Below are positions 34,628 to 45,286 of a stretch of 64,000 bases of DNA, piece by piece; position 1 is the first letter of the stretch; every line of letters starts with the position of its first letter. The DNA is from Janibacter sp. Soil728 (lineage in GTDB: Bacteria; Actinomycetota; Actinomycetes; Actinomycetales; Dermatophilaceae), in NCBI RefSeq assembly GCF_001428305.1, contig NZ_LMRZ01000006.1, positions 457,736 to 521,735 of the forward strand, in the 5' to 3' direction. The notes under the pieces are model-generated. The model did no database searches and had not been told where the DNA came from. It worked only from the letters and a program-made list of their open reading frames with translations. Made by a program: the position numbers and the translations under genes.

Positions 34628-35235
34628 CCGAACCGACGCCGGGTGCGCACGTCCCGCCGAGCGCCCCCGTCCCGCCGAGAGTGCCCTTCGCGTCCAGCGC
34701 CAGCGACCCCAACCGCCCCGGCTCGCGAGCCTGGGTGGAGCAGCGCTACGGCCGTACGGCCCACTTCTCCGACCGGATCTTCCCCGGGATCATCGACGCA
34801 CTCCTCGGGTCCGCCGCGGCCTTCGTCCCGCTCGTCCTCGGCATCATCTGCCTCATCGCCGGCTCGCCCGACACCTATGACTGCGCCTTCGGCTACTCCA
34901 CCTGCGAGGTGCCCGGCTCCGGCTCCGGCGCACTCATCGGTCTGGGCATCCTGCTGCTCTTCCTGACCATCCTGGTCAGCTTGGCCTTCATCGCGTGGAA
35001 CCGCGTGTGGCGCGTGACCAGGACCGGTCAGAGCATCGGCAAGAAGCTCACCGGACTCAAGGTCATCGATGCCGAGTCGGGCGCCAACCCGAAGCTCGGC
35101 CCGGCCGCGCTGCGCGAGCTCGTCCACCAGTTCGCCGGCATCATCAGCTGGATCTGGATGCTCATCGACGACGACGACCGCACCCTCGCCGACATCGTGG
35201 GCAAGACGCACGTCATCCAGGTCGACAAGTCCTGA
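34624..35235 (+). CDS. RDD-family membrane protein
   Basis: 203 residues: a Pro-rich cytoplasmic start, two or three hydrophobic segments (FSDRIFPGIIDALLGSAAAF onward) and the RDD-type end (GKKLTGLKVID, DDDDRTLADIVGKTHVI). It overlaps the preceding gene by 4 bp. RDD proteins are small membrane proteins, often of unknown or transport-linked role. Confidence 0.85.
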   Translation: MTEPTPGAHVPPSAPVPPRVPFASSASDPNRPGSRAWVEQRYGRTAHFSDRIFPGIIDALLGSAAAFVPLVLGIICLIAGSPDTYDCAFGYSTCEVPGSGSGALIGLGILLLFLTILVSLAFIAWNRVWRVTRTGQSIGKKLTGLKVIDAESGANPKLGPAALRELVHQFAGIISWIWMLIDDDDRTLADIVGKTHVIQVDKS

Positions 35236-35277
35236 GGGCTCGCCCCACCCGTCTCAGGATTCTCGGGCCACCCGATG

Positions 35278-35322
35278 AACCTCGCCTTCGCACGAGTATC
35301 GAACTCCTGCACAGGCGAGGTT
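35278..35322. terminator. Bidirectional terminator between convergent genes
   Basis: AACCTCGCCT (35278-35287) pairs with AGGCGAGGTT (35313-35322), 10 bp, with a 25-nt loop and a T-rich TTTCTCTT after it on the plus strand. It separates the RDD gene and rlmB. Confidence 0.6.
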
Positions 35323-35351
35323 TCTCTTGTCGAGCGGCCGGGGCCCGGGCG

Positions 35352-36302
35352 TCAGCGCTGCGCGCCCCGCAGGCGGGCGATCTCGTAGAGCGTGACGCCT
35401 GCGGCGATGCCGGCGTTGAGGGACTCGGTGGCGCTGCTCATCGGGATCGAGACGATCTGGTCGCAGGTCTCGCGGACGAGGCGCGAGAGGCCCTTGCCCT
35501 CGGACCCGATGACGACGACGAGCGCCGAGGTCGCCAGGTCGAGACCGGGCAGCTCCACATCGCCCTCCATGTCCAGACCGATGACGAAGAACCCGGCCTT
35601 GCGGTAGTCCTCCAGCGCGCGCACGAGGTTGGCCGCCTGAGCGACGGGGATGCGTGCCGCGGCGCCGGCAGAGGTCTTCCACGCCGACGCGGTCATCCCG
35701 GCGCTGCGGCGCTGCGGCACCACGACTCCGTGACCACCGAAGGCACCCACCGAGCGCACGATGGCGCCGAGGTTGCGCGGGTCGGTGATGCCGTCGAGCG
35801 CGACGATCAGCGGTACGCCCGGGATCTCGGAGTCCATGAGGTCGGCGGGGTGGGCGTACTGGTACGCCGGGACCTGCGCTGCCAGCCCCTGGTGCACCGC
35901 CCCGTCGGTCAGCCGGTCGAGCTCGCTGCGGGGGGTCTCCATGATCGGGATGCCGGCCTCGGCCGCGATGGTCAGCGACTCACGGACGCGGTCATCGCTG
36001 TCGATGCGGTTGGCGATGAACATCGTCGTGATGGGCACCTCGGTGCGCAGCGCCTCGACGACGGAGTTACGACCGGCGATCATCTCGGTCGAGGCCTTCT
36101 TGCGGCCAGTGGTCGCACGGTTGGTCGGCCGCTTGTTGCCGGCAGACTTGTCGTATGCCTTGTGGTTGGGGCGCTCGGCCGCCTTGGGCGTCGGGCCCTT
36201 GCCCTCGAGCCCGCGGCGTCGCTGGCCGCCGGAGCCGGTCTGCGGGCCCTTCTTCGATCCGGAGTTGCGCACCGCTCCGCGGCGTGAGCTGTTGCCAGCC
36301 AT
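35352..36302 (-). CDS. rlmB: 23S rRNA (guanosine-2'-O-)-methyltransferase, SpoU/TrmH type
   Basis: 316 residues: a basic N-terminal tail of about 70 residues, an RNA-binding substrate domain ([10 protein letters not shown]), and a SPOUT catalytic domain ([42 protein letters not shown]). ATG 36302 follows GGAAGGA. It overlaps the stop of cysS (TGATG). cysS-rlmB is the standard actinobacterial pair. Confidence 0.93.
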   Translation of the reverse strand: MAGNSSRRGAVRNSGSKKGPQTGSGGQRRRGLEGKGPTPKAAERPNHKAYDKSAGNKRPTNRATTGRKKASTEMIAGRNSVVEALRTEVPITTMFIANRIDSDDRVRESLTIAAEAGIPIMETPRSELDRLTDGAVHQGLAAQVPAYQYAHPADLMDSEIPGVPLIVALDGITDPRNLGAIVRSVGAFGGHGVVVPQRRSAGMTASAWKTSAGAAARIPVAQAANLVRALEDYRKAGFFVIGLDMEGDVELPGLDLATSALVVVIGSEGKGLSRLVRETCDQIVSIPMSSATESLNAGIAAGVTLYEIARLRGAQR

Positions 36303-37735
36303 CAGTGGTCCTTCCTGGTGAGGCTCCACCGCGCACCGCGCGGAGTGTCCTCGATGGTGATTCCCGCGGCGACGAGCGCGTCGCGGATCTGGTCTGCGGT
36401 CTCGAAGTCGCGCGCGGCACGGGCCTTGGCGCGGGACTCGACCTGGAGCTGCACGAGGGCGTCGAGGGCCTGGGTGAGCTCGTCCTCACGACTGCCACCG
36501 GCCCCACCCCACGTCGCGGACAGCGGGTTGATGCCGAGGACATCCGTCATGGCGATGACCGTGGCAGCGATCTCGGCAGCCTCGTCCCGGCCCCCTTCGT
36601 CCAGTGCGGTGTTGCCCTCACGGACGGTGTCGTGGATGACGGCGAGCGCGCCTGCGACACCGAGGTCGTCGTCCATCGACGCCGCGAAGGCGGCCGGCAG
36701 CTCGACGCTCGGGTCGGCCTCGACGGCGCCCTGGCCCGGCAGTGCCCGGCGCAGGAAGCCCTCGATCCGCTCGATCGCGGCGCCGGCCTCCTCGAGGGAG
36801 CCCGGGTGGTACTCGATCATCGAGCGGTAGTGGGCCGCGGTGAGGAAGTAGCGGACGGTCAGCGGGTCGTGCTCCTGCACGAGGTGCTGGACCTCGAGGG
36901 CGTTGCCGAGGGACTTGCCCATCTTCTCGCCCTTGACGGTCACCCAGCCGTTGTGCAGCCAGTACCCGGCGAAGCCGAGGCCGGCCGCGCGGGACTGGGC
37001 CTGCTCGTTCTCGTGGTGGGGGAAGCGTAGGTCGATCCCGCCGCCGTGGATGTCGAAGGTGTCGCCGAGGTACTTGCGGGCCATCGCGGAGCACTCGAGG
37101 TGCCAGCCGGGACGTCCGGAGCCATAGGGCGTGGGCCAGTTGGCCGTGGCCGGCTCGTCGCTCTTGCGGCCCTTCCACAGGGCGAAGTCGCGGGGGTCGC
37201 GCTTGCCGCGCGGGTCCGCGTCGTCGGCCGCGACCATGTCGTCCAGGCCCTGGTTGGAGAGCTCGCCGTAGTCGGCCCAGCTCTTGACGTCGAAGTAGAC
37301 ATCGCCGCTGCCGTCGGCCGCCGCATAGGCGTGGCCACGCTCCACGAGCGTCTCGACGAGGTCGATCATCTCGGTGATGTGGCCGGTCGCGCGCGGTTCG
37401 TAGGTGGGGGGCAGCACGCCGAGCAGGTGCAGCGCCTCGGTCGTGTAGCGCTCGTTGCGGTAGCTGAGCGCCCACCACTCCTCGTCGCTCTCGTCGGCCT
37501 TGCGCAGGATCTTGTCGTCGATGTCGGTGACATTGCGCACGAGGGTCACGTCGTAGCCGTGGCCACGCGTGAGCCAACGCCGCAGGACGTCGAAGGAGAC
37601 GGCGAAGCGCAGGTGCCCGATGTGCGGCGCGCCCTGCGTCGTGAGCCCACAGATGTACATCCCCACCCGGCCGGGGGTGACGGGGACGAAGTCGCGCTGG
37701 GCGCGTGTGGCGGTGTCGAAGAGCTGCAGGGTCAC
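36302..37735 (-). CDS. cysS: Cysteinyl-tRNA synthetase
   Basis: 477 residues from GTG 37735 (VTLQLFDTA). The zinc ligand Cys29 in MYICG, the HIGH motif at 38-41 and KMGKSLG (KMSKS equivalent) are visible, with Zn ligands in HLECS and HHENE. It charges tRNA-Cys. The alternative, MshC, has a similar fold; the length and C-terminal extension (about 100 residues of helical DALR-type) favour true CysRS. Confidence 0.93.
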   Translation of the reverse strand: MTLQLFDTATRAQRDFVPVTPGRVGMYICGLTTQGAPHIGHLRFAVSFDVLRRWLTRGHGYDVTLVRNVTDIDDKILRKADESDEEWWALSYRNERYTTEALHLLGVLPPTYEPRATGHITEMIDLVETLVERGHAYAAADGSGDVYFDVKSWADYGELSNQGLDDMVAADDADPRGKRDPRDFALWKGRKSDEPATANWPTPYGSGRPGWHLECSAMARKYLGDTFDIHGGGIDLRFPHHENEQAQSRAAGLGFAGYWLHNGWVTVKGEKMGKSLGNALEVQHLVQEHDPLTVRYFLTAAHYRSMIEYHPGSLEEAGAAIERIEGFLRRALPGQGAVEADPSVELPAAFAASMDDDLGVAGALAVIHDTVREGNTALDEGGRDEAAEIAATVIAMTDVLGINPLSATWGGAGGSREDELTQALDALVQLQVESRAKARAARDFETADQIRDALVAAGITIEDTPRGARWSLTRKDH

Positions 37736-37775
37736 GGGGTCAAGGCTAACGGGCGGGCGACATACCCTGTGCCCC

Positions 37776-38237
37776 GTGATGCAACAGATGCCGGGGTGGG
37801 CGGTGATCACCCTCCTGGTGGCCCTCGCTGTCTGGACGGTGGTCGCCTCCGCAGCCATCGAGGCCCGCATGCTCGCGTGGTGGGTGGCCCGGTCGGCGGG
37901 GAGCACCGGACGGACCGTGGGCGTCACCGCCCTGCTCCACGGCGGACTCACGCTGTGGTCCGCCGCGGTCCTGATGTCGACGCTCGCCCGGACCGACCCG
38001 CTCGCGGCGGGCAGCTGGGGCTCGGGTCTGCTGGCCGTCGGGCTGGTGGCCACCGTCGCCCCGCTCGCCTTCCCCTTCTTCCCGAACCGGTTCGACATGG
38101 GACCGGCGCACGAGGACCTCAGCGACGCGGGAGCCTCTACCGGCACCGCCCGGGCGATCAGGTGGACGTCCATGCCCTTCGCCGCGGCCGAGATGACGCT
38201 CCTCGTCGCCGCCGTGGTGATGGCGCTGCTGGTCTGA
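37776..38237 (+). CDS. Small membrane protein of unknown function
   Basis: 153 residues with four hydrophobic helices ([48 protein letters not shown]). GTG 37776 lies 8 nt after TACCCT (leaderless); ATG 37779 is also possible. It is divergent from cysS and convergent with the metallo-hydrolase (6 bp between stops). No function is recognised. Confidence 0.7.
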   Translation: MMQQMPGWAVITLLVALAVWTVVASAAIEARMLAWWVARSAGSTGRTVGVTALLHGGLTLWSAAVLMSTLARTDPLAAGSWGSGLLAVGLVATVAPLAFPFFPNRFDMGPAHEDLSDAGASTGTARAIRWTSMPFAAAEMTLLVAAVVMALLV

Positions 38238-38243
38238 GGCGGC

Positions 38244-38873
38244 TCACTCGCCCCGGTCGAGCCACTCCTGCAGGTGCGGGGCCTCCGCGGCGATCGTCGT
38301 GTCGTCACCGTGGCCGGTGTGGACGACGGTGGACGAAGGGAGGGTCAGCAACTTTTCGCGGATCGACTCCACGATCGTCGGGTAGTCGGAGTACGACCGC
38401 CCGGTCGCGCCCGGTCCACCGTTGAAGAGGGTGTCCCCGGAGAAGACGACGCCGAGCTCGGGAGCGTGCAGGCAGCAGGCGCCCGGCGCGTGGCCAGGGG
38501 TGTGCAGCACGTGCAGGCCGGTGCCGGCGACGGTGATGACCTGACCGTGGGCGAGCGCGCCGTCGGGGGCGCGGTCCGGGTAGGTCATCTGCCACAGCGG
38601 GGCGTCGTCGGGGTGCAGCCAGATCGGGGCCTGGGTGGCGTCGGCGACCTCGGCGGCGGCGTTGACGTGGTCGTTGTGCGCGTGGGTGCTCACGACCGCG
38701 AGCAGGGTGCGCCCGCCGATCGCCTCGAGGATCGGGGCGGCCTCGTGGCCCGCGTCGATGACGATGCACTCGCTGTCGTCACCGACGATCCAGACGTTGT
38801 TGTCGACCTCCCACGAGCCGCCGTCGAGCTCGAAGGTGCCGGACGTGATGACCTTGTCGATGCGCGCAGTCAC
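38244..38873 (-). CDS. MBL-fold metallo-hydrolase
   Basis: 209 residues. The metal motif is THAHNDH, and further ligands lie in [14 protein letters not shown] and HTGHGDD. It is translationally coupled (GTGA) to the mycothiol-dependent formaldehyde dehydrogenase gene, the same pairing as mycobacterial Rv2259-Rv2260. It may hydrolyse S-formylmycothiol, which is an inference. Confidence 0.88.
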   Translation of the reverse strand: MTARIDKVITSGTFELDGGSWEVDNNVWIVGDDSECIVIDAGHEAAPILEAIGGRTLLAVVSTHAHNDHVNAAAEVADATQAPIWLHPDDAPLWQMTYPDRAPDGALAHGQVITVAGTGLHVLHTPGHAPGACCLHAPELGVVFSGDTLFNGGPGATGRSYSDYPTIVESIREKLLTLPSSTVVHTGHGDDTTIAAEAPHLQEWLDRGE

Positions 38874-39958
38874 AGGACCACGACCGACCGCAGCACGTCA
38901 CCGGCGTGCATCTTGTCGAAGGCCGACTCGATGTCGCCCAGGCCGATCCGCTCGGTGACGAAGGCGTCGAGGTCGAAGCGCCCCTGGCGGTAGAGGTCGA
39001 CGAGCATCGGGAAGTCGCGGCTGGGGAGGCAGTCGCCGTACCAGCTGGACTTGAGCGCACCGCCGCGCCCGAAGATCTCGATCATCGGCAGGGTGACCTC
39101 CTTGTCCGGCGTGGGCACGCCCACGAGGACGACCCGACCGGCGAGATCCCTTGCGTAGAAGGCCTGCTCGTAGGTCTCGGGCAGACCGACCGCCTCGACG
39201 ACGACGTCCGCGCCGAAGCCCCCGGTGAGCTCACGGATGCGCTCGACGGTGTCCTCGCTGCTCGCGTCGACGGTGTCAGTTGCGCCGAACCCCTTGGCGA
39301 TCTCGAGCTTGCGAGGGTCCCGGTCGACGGCGATGATCGTCGTCGCCCCGGCGACCTTGGCGCCGGCGATGGCGGCGTTGCCGACGCCGCCGCACCCGAT
39401 GACGGCGATCGACTCGCCACGCGTGATCTCACCGGTGTTGACCGCGGCACCGAAGCCGGCCATGACGCCACAGCCCAGCAGGCCCACGGCGGCCGCGTCA
39501 GCCTCGCCGTCGACCTTGGTGCACTGACCGGCAGCGACGAGCGTCTTCTCCGCGAAGGCACCGATGCCCAGGGCCGGGGTGAGCTCCTCGCCGGTGTCGG
39601 CGAGGGTCATCTTCTGCGTGGCGTTGTGCGTGTCGAAGCAGTACTGCGGCTTGCCCTTCAGGCACGCGCGGCACTGGCCGCACACGGCCCGCCAGTTGAG
39701 GATGACGAAGTCGCCCGGCTCGACGTCCGTGACGCCCTCACCGACGGACTCGACGACACCGGCCGCCTCGTGCCCGAGGAGGAAGGGGAACTCGTCGTTG
39801 ATCCCCCCTTCGCGGTAGTGCAGGTCGGTGTGGCAGACCCCGCAGGAGTGCACCTGCACCACGGCCTCCCCCGGCCCAGGTGCGGGGACGACGATGTCGA
39901 CGAGCTCGACATCGGCCCCCTTCGAGCGAGCGATGACTGCCTTGACGGTCTGCGACAC
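38870..39958 (-). CDS. mscR: S-(hydroxymethyl)mycothiol dehydrogenase
   Basis: 362 residues, zinc class III alcohol dehydrogenase family. Catalytic zinc ligands lie in [10 protein letters not shown] and the GHE block; structural zinc Cys in [19 protein letters not shown] site [13 protein letters not shown]. It oxidises the formaldehyde-mycothiol adduct, and also reduces S-nitrosomycothiol in mycobacteria. Start GTG 39958 follows GAAGGGAG. It fits with mshA and mshD elsewhere in this window. Confidence 0.9.
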   Translation of the reverse strand: MSQTVKAVIARSKGADVELVDIVVPAPGPGEAVVQVHSCGVCHTDLHYREGGINDEFPFLLGHEAAGVVESVGEGVTDVEPGDFVILNWRAVCGQCRACLKGKPQYCFDTHNATQKMTLADTGEELTPALGIGAFAEKTLVAAGQCTKVDGEADAAAVGLLGCGVMAGFGAAVNTGEITRGESIAVIGCGGVGNAAIAGAKVAGATTIIAVDRDPRKLEIAKGFGATDTVDASSEDTVERIRELTGGFGADVVVEAVGLPETYEQAFYARDLAGRVVLVGVPTPDKEVTLPMIEIFGRGGALKSSWYGDCLPSRDFPMLVDLYRQGRFDLDAFVTERIGLGDIESAFDKMHAGDVLRSVVVL

Positions 39959-40111
39959 GACGCGACTCCCTTCGGTGGTGGGCCGACCGGCCCGGTGCAC
40001 TGTCTGTGTCCATCGTGGCCCACGAGGCGAAGGGAGGACAGCCCGGCCTCCTCGTGTCCCGCGGCCGCGGGTGCGCTTCTCCTGAGCCCGCGGCACATAG
40101 GCTTCGCTGCC

Positions 40112-40438
40112 ATGGGCCTGGACCACCGACTCTCCTTCCTCCTCCAACAGCTCGCCTGGGACCTGCCGGTGATCCTCATCACCGTCGTCGCCGGAGTGCT
40201 CGTCGTGCTGCGCCGTGACGGGGGGCTGTGGTGGAAGCTCGCGCTGGTCGGCCTCGTCGCGATCACCGCCGGCCAGCTCGTCGGCACCTTCGGGTTCTTC
40301 GCGGTCTCCGGCCTGGACGGCGGGTACCGCTACTCCTGGGTGGCGAGCGTCCCGGCCCTCGTGCTCAATCTCGCTGGCCTCGGCCTGCTCGCTGCCGGCG
40401 CGATCGTCGGCCGTCGCGGTCAGGTGGCGGCCCGATGA
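40112..40438 (+). CDS. Small membrane protein
   Basis: 108 residues with three hydrophobic helices ([46 protein letters not shown]). A CATAGG box lies before ATG 40112. It is coupled by an ATGA overlap to the glutamine-amidotransferase gene. The function is unknown. Confidence 0.7.
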   Translation: MGLDHRLSFLLQQLAWDLPVILITVVAGVLVVLRRDGGLWWKLALVGLVAITAGQLVGTFGFFAVSGLDGGYRYSWVASVPALVLNLAGLGLLAAGAIVGRRGQVAAR

Positions 40439-41133
40439 GCCTCCTCGTCGTCCAGCACCAGGACTCCTGCCCGCCCGGCCGGGTCGGCCAGTGGTTGACC
40501 GAGGCCGGCGTCGAGCTCGACGTCCGCCGCCCCTACGCCGGCGACGCGCTCCCCGACGATCTCAGCGGCCACGACGGCCTGCTCGTCCTCGGCGGCGAGA
40601 TGAGCTGCGGCGACGACGAGGCGGCGCCGTGGCTGCCCGCCGTGCGCGAGCTCATCCGCACCGCGGCGAAGGGGGCGACCCCCACCTTGGGCATCTGCCT
40701 GGGTCACCAGCTCGCATCGGTCGCCCTCGGCGGCGAGGTCGCGGTCAACCCTGCGGGCCGGACCCTTGGTGTCCTCACCGTCTCTCCCACGCCAGAGCTG
40801 GCACAGGACGCACTCTTCGCCACGGCACAGGGCGGCCCCGTCGCCCAGTGGAACAACGATGTCGTGACGCGCCTGCCGGACGGCGCAGTGCGCCTGGCCG
40901 ACAACGAGCGCGGCGACCTGCTGCTGGCGCGCCTCGCCCCGGCCGTCTGGGGCGTCCAGGGCCACCCCGAGGCCGACCTGCACGTCGTCACCGGCTGGGC
41001 GGTCAAGGACTCGGGCTCCCCCGCCGTCGTCGGGATCGACCTGCCGGCGGTTCTCGGCGCGGTCAAGGACGCGCAGCCGCAGGTGGACGCCACCTGGCGC
41101 CCGGTGGCGCAGGCCTTCGCCGCGCTGCTCTGA
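40435..41133 (+). CDS. Type-1 glutamine amidotransferase
   Basis: 232 residues. The nucleophile Cys88 lies in GICLGHQ, with the His-Glu pair in GVQGHPE, so the catalytic triad is intact. It is a stand-alone class I GATase, which hydrolyses Gln or gamma-glutamyl compounds. The acceptor domain is absent, and similarity to GMP-synthase-like actinobacterial GATases is all that can be said. Confidence 0.85.
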   Translation: MSLLVVQHQDSCPPGRVGQWLTEAGVELDVRRPYAGDALPDDLSGHDGLLVLGGEMSCGDDEAAPWLPAVRELIRTAAKGATPTLGICLGHQLASVALGGEVAVNPAGRTLGVLTVSPTPELAQDALFATAQGGPVAQWNNDVVTRLPDGAVRLADNERGDLLLARLAPAVWGVQGHPEADLHVVTGWAVKDSGSPAVVGIDLPAVLGAVKDAQPQVDATWRPVAQAFAALL

Positions 41134-41162
41134 CGCTGCTCCTGCGATCTGTCGGTGCGCCG

Positions 41163-41855
41163 TCAGAGCGCGATCGGACCCGGGAGGTCCTGCTGCACGA
41201 CGGTACGCCGGGAGTCGACCGTGGCGTCCGGGTGGACGGTGAGGTCGAGCCGGACCAGGTCGTTGTCGTGGACCATCCACCGCGCGAGGGTCCAGTCGTC
41301 GCCGCTGGCGGTCACCTCGCGGTCACCGATCGCGTCACCGTGATCCCGGCGGAGCTCCTCGCGCGTCTCCTCGGCCCGGGACCCGGTGAGCTTGATGTCA
41401 TCCACCGAGTCGATGACGCGGGCGGCCCCGACCGTCGGTCGTAGTGCTCGCACCCAGGCGTCCCCGACCTCACCCGCCGTCTGGGCATCGGTCACCGAGA
41501 CACCCTCGACGACCTCGTCCCAGGCCTGCGGCGATCCGGACAGCTCCACGCCTCGCGGCTCGCCGTCCTTGGTCACCGCCACGACGGTCACCCGGTGCTG
41601 CCCGCTCAGCTGGAAGACGTACCAGTCATCGACGAAGGGAGCGTCGATCGGCTCCGGCCGGGTGCCCTTGTCCCCCGCGAAGGTCGCGAGGTCCGGGTCC
41701 TTGTCCTCGAAGGCCTCGATCGTGCGTTCGCGCATCATGCCGTCACCCTCCTGCTCGCCGTCGGTGCCCTGGCCGCACCCGACCAGGCCCATCGTCGCGC
41801 CGACGACGACCGCCGCCACCATCGTCCGCTTGCGTCCCATGCCATCCATCCTCAT
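41163..41855 (-). CDS. Lipoprotein, candidate immunity protein
   Basis: 230 residues with signal and lipobox VGC near residue 27, then a soluble beta-rich region with no recognised domain. It begins 3 bp after the stop of the WXG100-metallopeptidase gene, so they are one operon. A surface lipoprotein next to a secreted toxin is a common immunity layout. This is inference from position only. Confidence 0.6.
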   Translation of the reverse strand: MRMDGMGRKRTMVAAVVVGATMGLVGCGQGTDGEQEGDGMMRERTIEAFEDKDPDLATFAGDKGTRPEPIDAPFVDDWYVFQLSGQHRVTVVAVTKDGEPRGVELSGSPQAWDEVVEGVSVTDAQTAGEVGDAWVRALRPTVGAARVIDSVDDIKLTGSRAEETREELRRDHGDAIGDREVTASGDDWTLARWMVHDNDLVRLDLTVHPDATVDSRRTVVQQDLPGPIAL

Positions 41856-41858
41856 CGA

Positions 41859-42896
41859 TCACCACAGCGGCCACCAGTCGTGCGCGGAGTCCCAGTCGTC
41901 TCCGTGCCGGTCGGCGTAGTTCTGCCCATCGGTGGACTGCTCGTACGAGACGGTCGGGTGCGTGCCCTCGAACATCTGCCGCACCTCCTCACGGCCTGCG
42001 GTCTCTGCCTCGGCGGGAGTGGCTCCGTCGGCCAAGGCCTGGTCGACCGCCTCGTGGTAGGCCTGCTCGTCGCCGCCCATGGGCACCTCGATGCCCTCGG
42101 ACCTCGCCTGCTCGTTCCACGCCCACTTGTCCGACTGGCCCTCGATCTCCTCGTCGAGCTTGCCGTCGATGTACTCCTGGCGAGTCGTGTCGCCGGTCTC
42201 GACGACCTGGTCGCGCGCATCCCACTGCGCGTGGTTGGCCTCGTGGATCAGTGTGCCGGGCGAGTCGTTGTACTGACGCTCGCCCTCCGGCAAGCTCGGG
42301 TCGTCAACACCGAAGGTGATGCTGTTGTCCCCCGCCTGGTAGAAGGCGCCGGTCGTCGAGTCGTCGTACTTGATCTCGATGTCGTTGAGGCGCAACCACT
42401 CCAGGGTCTCGCGTCCCTCAGGAGTGGCCATCAGGTCGCGCGCCAGCTGCGAATCGCTGTCCAGCCCCTCGGGCATCTCGATGTCCGACCCCGGGTCACC
42501 GTCGGTCTCGTAGTCCTCAGCCTCCTTGCGGTCCCACCACCAGCGGTTGTCCCGGGCGTCGTTGTTGTCCGCGACGACATTCCCCGGTGGAGCGCTGCGG
42601 GGCGGGCCGGAGGGGGCACCGTCGCCACCTGCAGAGCCCTGCTCCTGCTGGTCGGCCTGCTCGGTGAGCCGTCGGGCGAAGTCGACCAACCGGTCGGCCG
42701 CCGAGGTCAGCTGGATCTGCGAACGTTGGACGGCCATCAGGAGATGCTCTGCGTCGGGTCCGTTCCAGCTGCCCTCGAGGACCAAGCGGGAGTCCTGCAC
42801 CTGCTGCTGGCACCCGGAGAGCCCGTCCGCCGAGCCCCCGAGCTGACGCGCGATCTCGCGCAGTCGTCCTGGGTCGCCCCCATGGGTGACGCTCAT
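41859..42896 (-). CDS. WXG100-type N-terminus fused to HExxH putative metallopeptidase
   Basis: 345 residues. Residues 1-85 are a helical hairpin with WNG at 44-46, the WXG100 signature of type VII (ESX) substrates. A Gly/Ser/Pro linker follows. The C-terminal domain has HEANH at 218-222, a zinc-protease motif, with an acidic helix after it (DEEIEGQSDKW) that may supply the third ligand. The layout is that of ESX-secreted polymorphic toxins. The adjacent lipoprotein is a candidate immunity protein. No ESX machinery is in the window. Confidence 0.78.
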   Translation of the reverse strand: MSVTHGGDPGRLREIARQLGGSADGLSGCQQQVQDSRLVLEGSWNGPDAEHLLMAVQRSQIQLTSAADRLVDFARRLTEQADQQEQGSAGGDGAPSGPPRSAPPGNVVADNNDARDNRWWWDRKEAEDYETDGDPGSDIEMPEGLDSDSQLARDLMATPEGRETLEWLRLNDIEIKYDDSTTGAFYQAGDNSITFGVDDPSLPEGERQYNDSPGTLIHEANHAQWDARDQVVETGDTTRQEYIDGKLDEEIEGQSDKWAWNEQARSEGIEVPMGGDEQAYHEAVDQALADGATPAEAETAGREEVRQMFEGTHPTVSYEQSTDGQNYADRHGDDWDSAHDWWPLW

Positions 42897-42971
42897 GTCC
42901 TCCCCCTTCGTCTGTTGCGCTCCAACCTAAGGACCATCTACGAGGACCGCGATGGGGAGGGCTCCCCCGCG

Positions 42972-43481
42972 TCAGGCCGCAGGGACAGGGACCACGAGCG
43001 CGGTGGCGATCGCGGCCGTGCCCTCACCCCGACCGGTGAGCCCCAGCCCGTCCGTCGTCGTCCCGCTGACGCTCACCGGGGCACCGCAGGCACGGGACAT
43101 CGCCTGCTGGGCCTCATCACGTCGGGCACCGATCTTGGGCCGGTTGCCGACCACCTGCACCGCGATGTTGCCGATCTCGAAGCCGGCCTCGCGCACCAGG
43201 CGGGCCGCCTCGGTGAGCAGGGTGACCCCCGAGGCGCCGGCGAGCTCCGGCCGGCCGGTCCCGAAGTGCTGTCCGAGGTCGCCGATCCCCGCCGCGGCGA
43301 AGAGCGCGTCGCAGGCCGCGTGGCAGGCGACGTCGGCGTCCGAGTGCCCCTCGAGCCCGACCTCGCCGGGCCACAGCAGACCGCCGACCCAGAGCTCACG
43401 CCCCGAGTCGGCCGCAGCGAAGGCGTGGACGTCGACACCGATCCCGGTCCGCGGCAGCCTGTCGGTGTGGTTCGCAGTCAT
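42972..43481 (-). CDS. ispF: 2-C-methyl-D-erythritol 2,4-cyclodiphosphate synthase
   Basis: 169 residues. The metal motif DVHAF (GIGVDVHAF), the [10 protein letters not shown] block and [15 protein letters not shown] are family marks. It makes MEcPP in the non-mevalonate isoprenoid pathway. It is one of the carD-ispD-ispF-cysS-rlmB minus-strand genes but separated from ispD by a convergent flavoprotein gene. Confidence 0.95.
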   Translation of the reverse strand: MTANHTDRLPRTGIGVDVHAFAAADSGRELWVGGLLWPGEVGLEGHSDADVACHAACDALFAAAGIGDLGQHFGTGRPELAGASGVTLLTEAARLVREAGFEIGNIAVQVVGNRPKIGARRDEAQQAMSRACGAPVSVSGTTTDGLGLTGRGEGTAAIATALVVPVPAA

Positions 43482-43502
43482 GGCGACAGTCTCCCAGCCG
43501 GG

Positions 43503-44606
43503 ATGGACTCCGAGCACGCTGGCGTTGCACCCACCGTGGACCCCCTCGACTCGATCGTCATCGGCGCCGGGCAGGCAGGGCTCTCTGCGTCCTTCCACCT
43601 GCGGCGCCTCGGGATCGGGCACCTCGTGCTGGACGCCAACGAGCGCGCTGGCGGGGCGTGGCAGCACCGGTGGGACTCGCTGACGATGGCCGACGTCCAC
43701 GGTGTCGCTGACCTGCCCGATGCTCCAGCGCCCGGTGGGTCGGGCGATCGTGCCAGCCAGGTCATCGCTCGCTGGTTCGACGACTACGAGGAGACCCACG
43801 ACCTGCCGGTCCTGCGTCCGGTGCGCGTGGACTCGGTGCGCGACGAGGGCGGGCTGCTCGTCGTGCGCTCGGGTGATCGCCGCTGGACCACCCGCACGCT
43901 GGTCAACGCCACGGGCACGTGGACCCACCCCTTCGTCCCGACCTACCGCGGCCAGCGCGACTTCGCCGGGGAGCAGTGGCACACGGTCGCCTACCCGGGA
44001 GCAGAGCATTTCCGTGGCAAGCGCGTCGTGGTCGTCGGCGGCGGCGCGTCCGCCGTCCAGCTCATCGGGGAGATCGCGCCCATCGCCGAGGTCACCTGGG
44101 TCACACGCCGACCACCGGTGTGGAACAAGGACTTCTCCGGCCGGGAGGCCATCGAGCTCGTCGAGCGTCGGGTGCGCGAAGGGAGGCCCCCCGCCAGCGT
44201 CGTCTCGGTCACCGGCCTGCACCTGCGACCGCAGGAGATGGCCGCCGCGCGCACCGGCGTCTACGGCCGGCGGCGCCCGATGTTCGAGCGGATCGAGGCA
44301 GACGGCGTGCGCTGGGCCGACGGCAGCATCGAGCGGGCCGACGCGATCCTCTGGGCGACCGGGTTTCGTCCGGCCGTGCGGCATCTCGCGCCGCTGGGGC
44401 TGCGCAGCCCCGAGGGCGGGATCGCGCTCCTGCCCGGCACTCGCGATGTGCAGACCTCCGTCACCAGCGCCGTCGACCCTCGGGTGCAGCTCGTGGGCTA
44501 CGGCCCCTCGGCGAGCACGATCGGCGGCAACCGGGCCGGCCGCGCTGCGGCCCTCGCCGTGCGCCACCACCTGGCCGCACGGACCCCTGAACCTGCATTG
44601 CCCTAG
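43503..44606 (+). CDS. Flavin-containing monooxygenase-like NAD(P)H oxidoreductase
   Basis: 367 residues. The FAD site [16 protein letters not shown], the middle NADPH site [15 protein letters not shown] and the [11 protein letters not shown] block are typical of FMO/CzcO-type proteins. The start is ATG 43503 (GTG 43536 is the alternative), 21 bp from the divergent ispF. It is opposed to the neighbouring isoprenoid genes. Its last codons GCA TTG CCC TAG are inside a palindrome shared with ispD. Confidence 0.85.
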   Translation: MDSEHAGVAPTVDPLDSIVIGAGQAGLSASFHLRRLGIGHLVLDANERAGGAWQHRWDSLTMADVHGVADLPDAPAPGGSGDRASQVIARWFDDYEETHDLPVLRPVRVDSVRDEGGLLVVRSGDRRWTTRTLVNATGTWTHPFVPTYRGQRDFAGEQWHTVAYPGAEHFRGKRVVVVGGGASAVQLIGEIAPIAEVTWVTRRPPVWNKDFSGREAIELVERRVREGRPPASVVSVTGLHLRPQEMAAARTGVYGRRRPMFERIEADGVRWADGSIERADAILWATGFRPAVRHLAPLGLRSPEGGIALLPGTRDVQTSVTSAVDPRVQLVGYGPSASTIGGNRAGRAAALAVRHHLAARTPEPALP

Positions 44607-44616
44607 GGCAATGCAG
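44593..44616. repeat. 24-bp perfect palindrome holding both convergent stop codons
   Basis: CTGCATTGCCCT followed by its exact complement. The centre CTAG gives TAG on the plus strand (44604-44606, flavoprotein) and TAG on the minus strand (44603-44605, ispD), so both proteins end in Ala-Leu-Pro. The core is the same element as at 1890 and 56941. Confidence 0.9.
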
Positions 44617-45286
44617 ACCAGCGGTCAGTCAGGAGACGCTCGGCGCGGGCCAGGTCGTCCGGCGTCGTCACCTTGAGCGCCCGGTGATCGCCCTCGACGA
44701 CGAGCACGTCGTGCCCGAGGGCCTCGACGAGCGCTGCGTCGTCGGTGGCCGCGGCGCCGGCCGCGTGCGCAGCCGTGAGGATGCCCCGGACAAAGCCCTG
44801 CGGGGTCTGCACGGCACGCAGCGACTCCCGAAGCGGGGTGTCGACGATGAGCCCACCCGCATCGATGACCTTGACGGTGTCGATGACCGCGACCCCGGGG
44901 ACGGCTCCGACCGCTCCGGCAGCCAGTGCCGCGAGCACCCGCTCGAAGACCCCGACCGGTGTCAGGCACCGGGCCGCGTCGTGGACGAGGACCCGGTCGA
45001 CGTGGTCGGACAGCACGGCCAGACCTGCCGAGACCGACTCAGAGCGCTCGGCGCCTCCCGGCACGACCTCGGCGCGGGCATCCGCCAGGTCGAGGCACGC
45101 CACGATCGAGCGCGCCTCGTCGACGAATGCCTGCGGGACGACCACGACCACCTCACCGGGGCGAGAGGCGAGCACCCCGCGCAGCGCGTGCTCGAGGATC
45201 GTCACGCCCGCCAGCTCGACGAAGGCCTTGGGGCGGTCCGCTCCCAGTCGCGTGCCTGACCCGGCAGCGACGACGACGACGCCCAC
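44603..45286 (-). CDS. ispD: 2-C-methyl-D-erythritol 4-phosphate cytidylyltransferase
   Basis: 227 residues from GTG 45286. CTP-binding signature [13 protein letters not shown] at the N-terminus, [10 protein letters not shown], and TPQGFV near the C-terminus. It makes CDP-ME. The start is uncertain because no Shine-Dalgarno precedes the GTG, which sits inside the arm of a 15-bp hairpin. The alternative CTG at about 45334 would add 16 residues. It follows carD on the same strand. Confidence 0.92.
   Translation of the reverse strand: MGVVVVAAGSGTRLGADRPKAFVELAGVTILEHALRGVLASRPGEVVVVVPQAFVDEARSIVACLDLADARAEVVPGGAERSESVSAGLAVLSDHVDRVLVHDAARCLTPVGVFERVLAALAAGAVGAVPGVAVIDTVKVIDAGGLIVDTPLRESLRAVQTPQGFVRGILTAAHAAGAAATDDAALVEALGHDVLVVEGDHRALKVTTPDDLARAERLLTDRWSALP

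Noticed and set aside
41859-42896. Complete type VII secretion locus
   Set aside because: No EccC-type ATPase, EccB/D/E or mycosin gene is present in the window.
42972-44570. 532-codon minus-strand frame over ispF and the flavoprotein gene
   Set aside because: Only the ispF part (from 43481) is protein-like; the rest is antisense to the plus-strand oxidoreductase.
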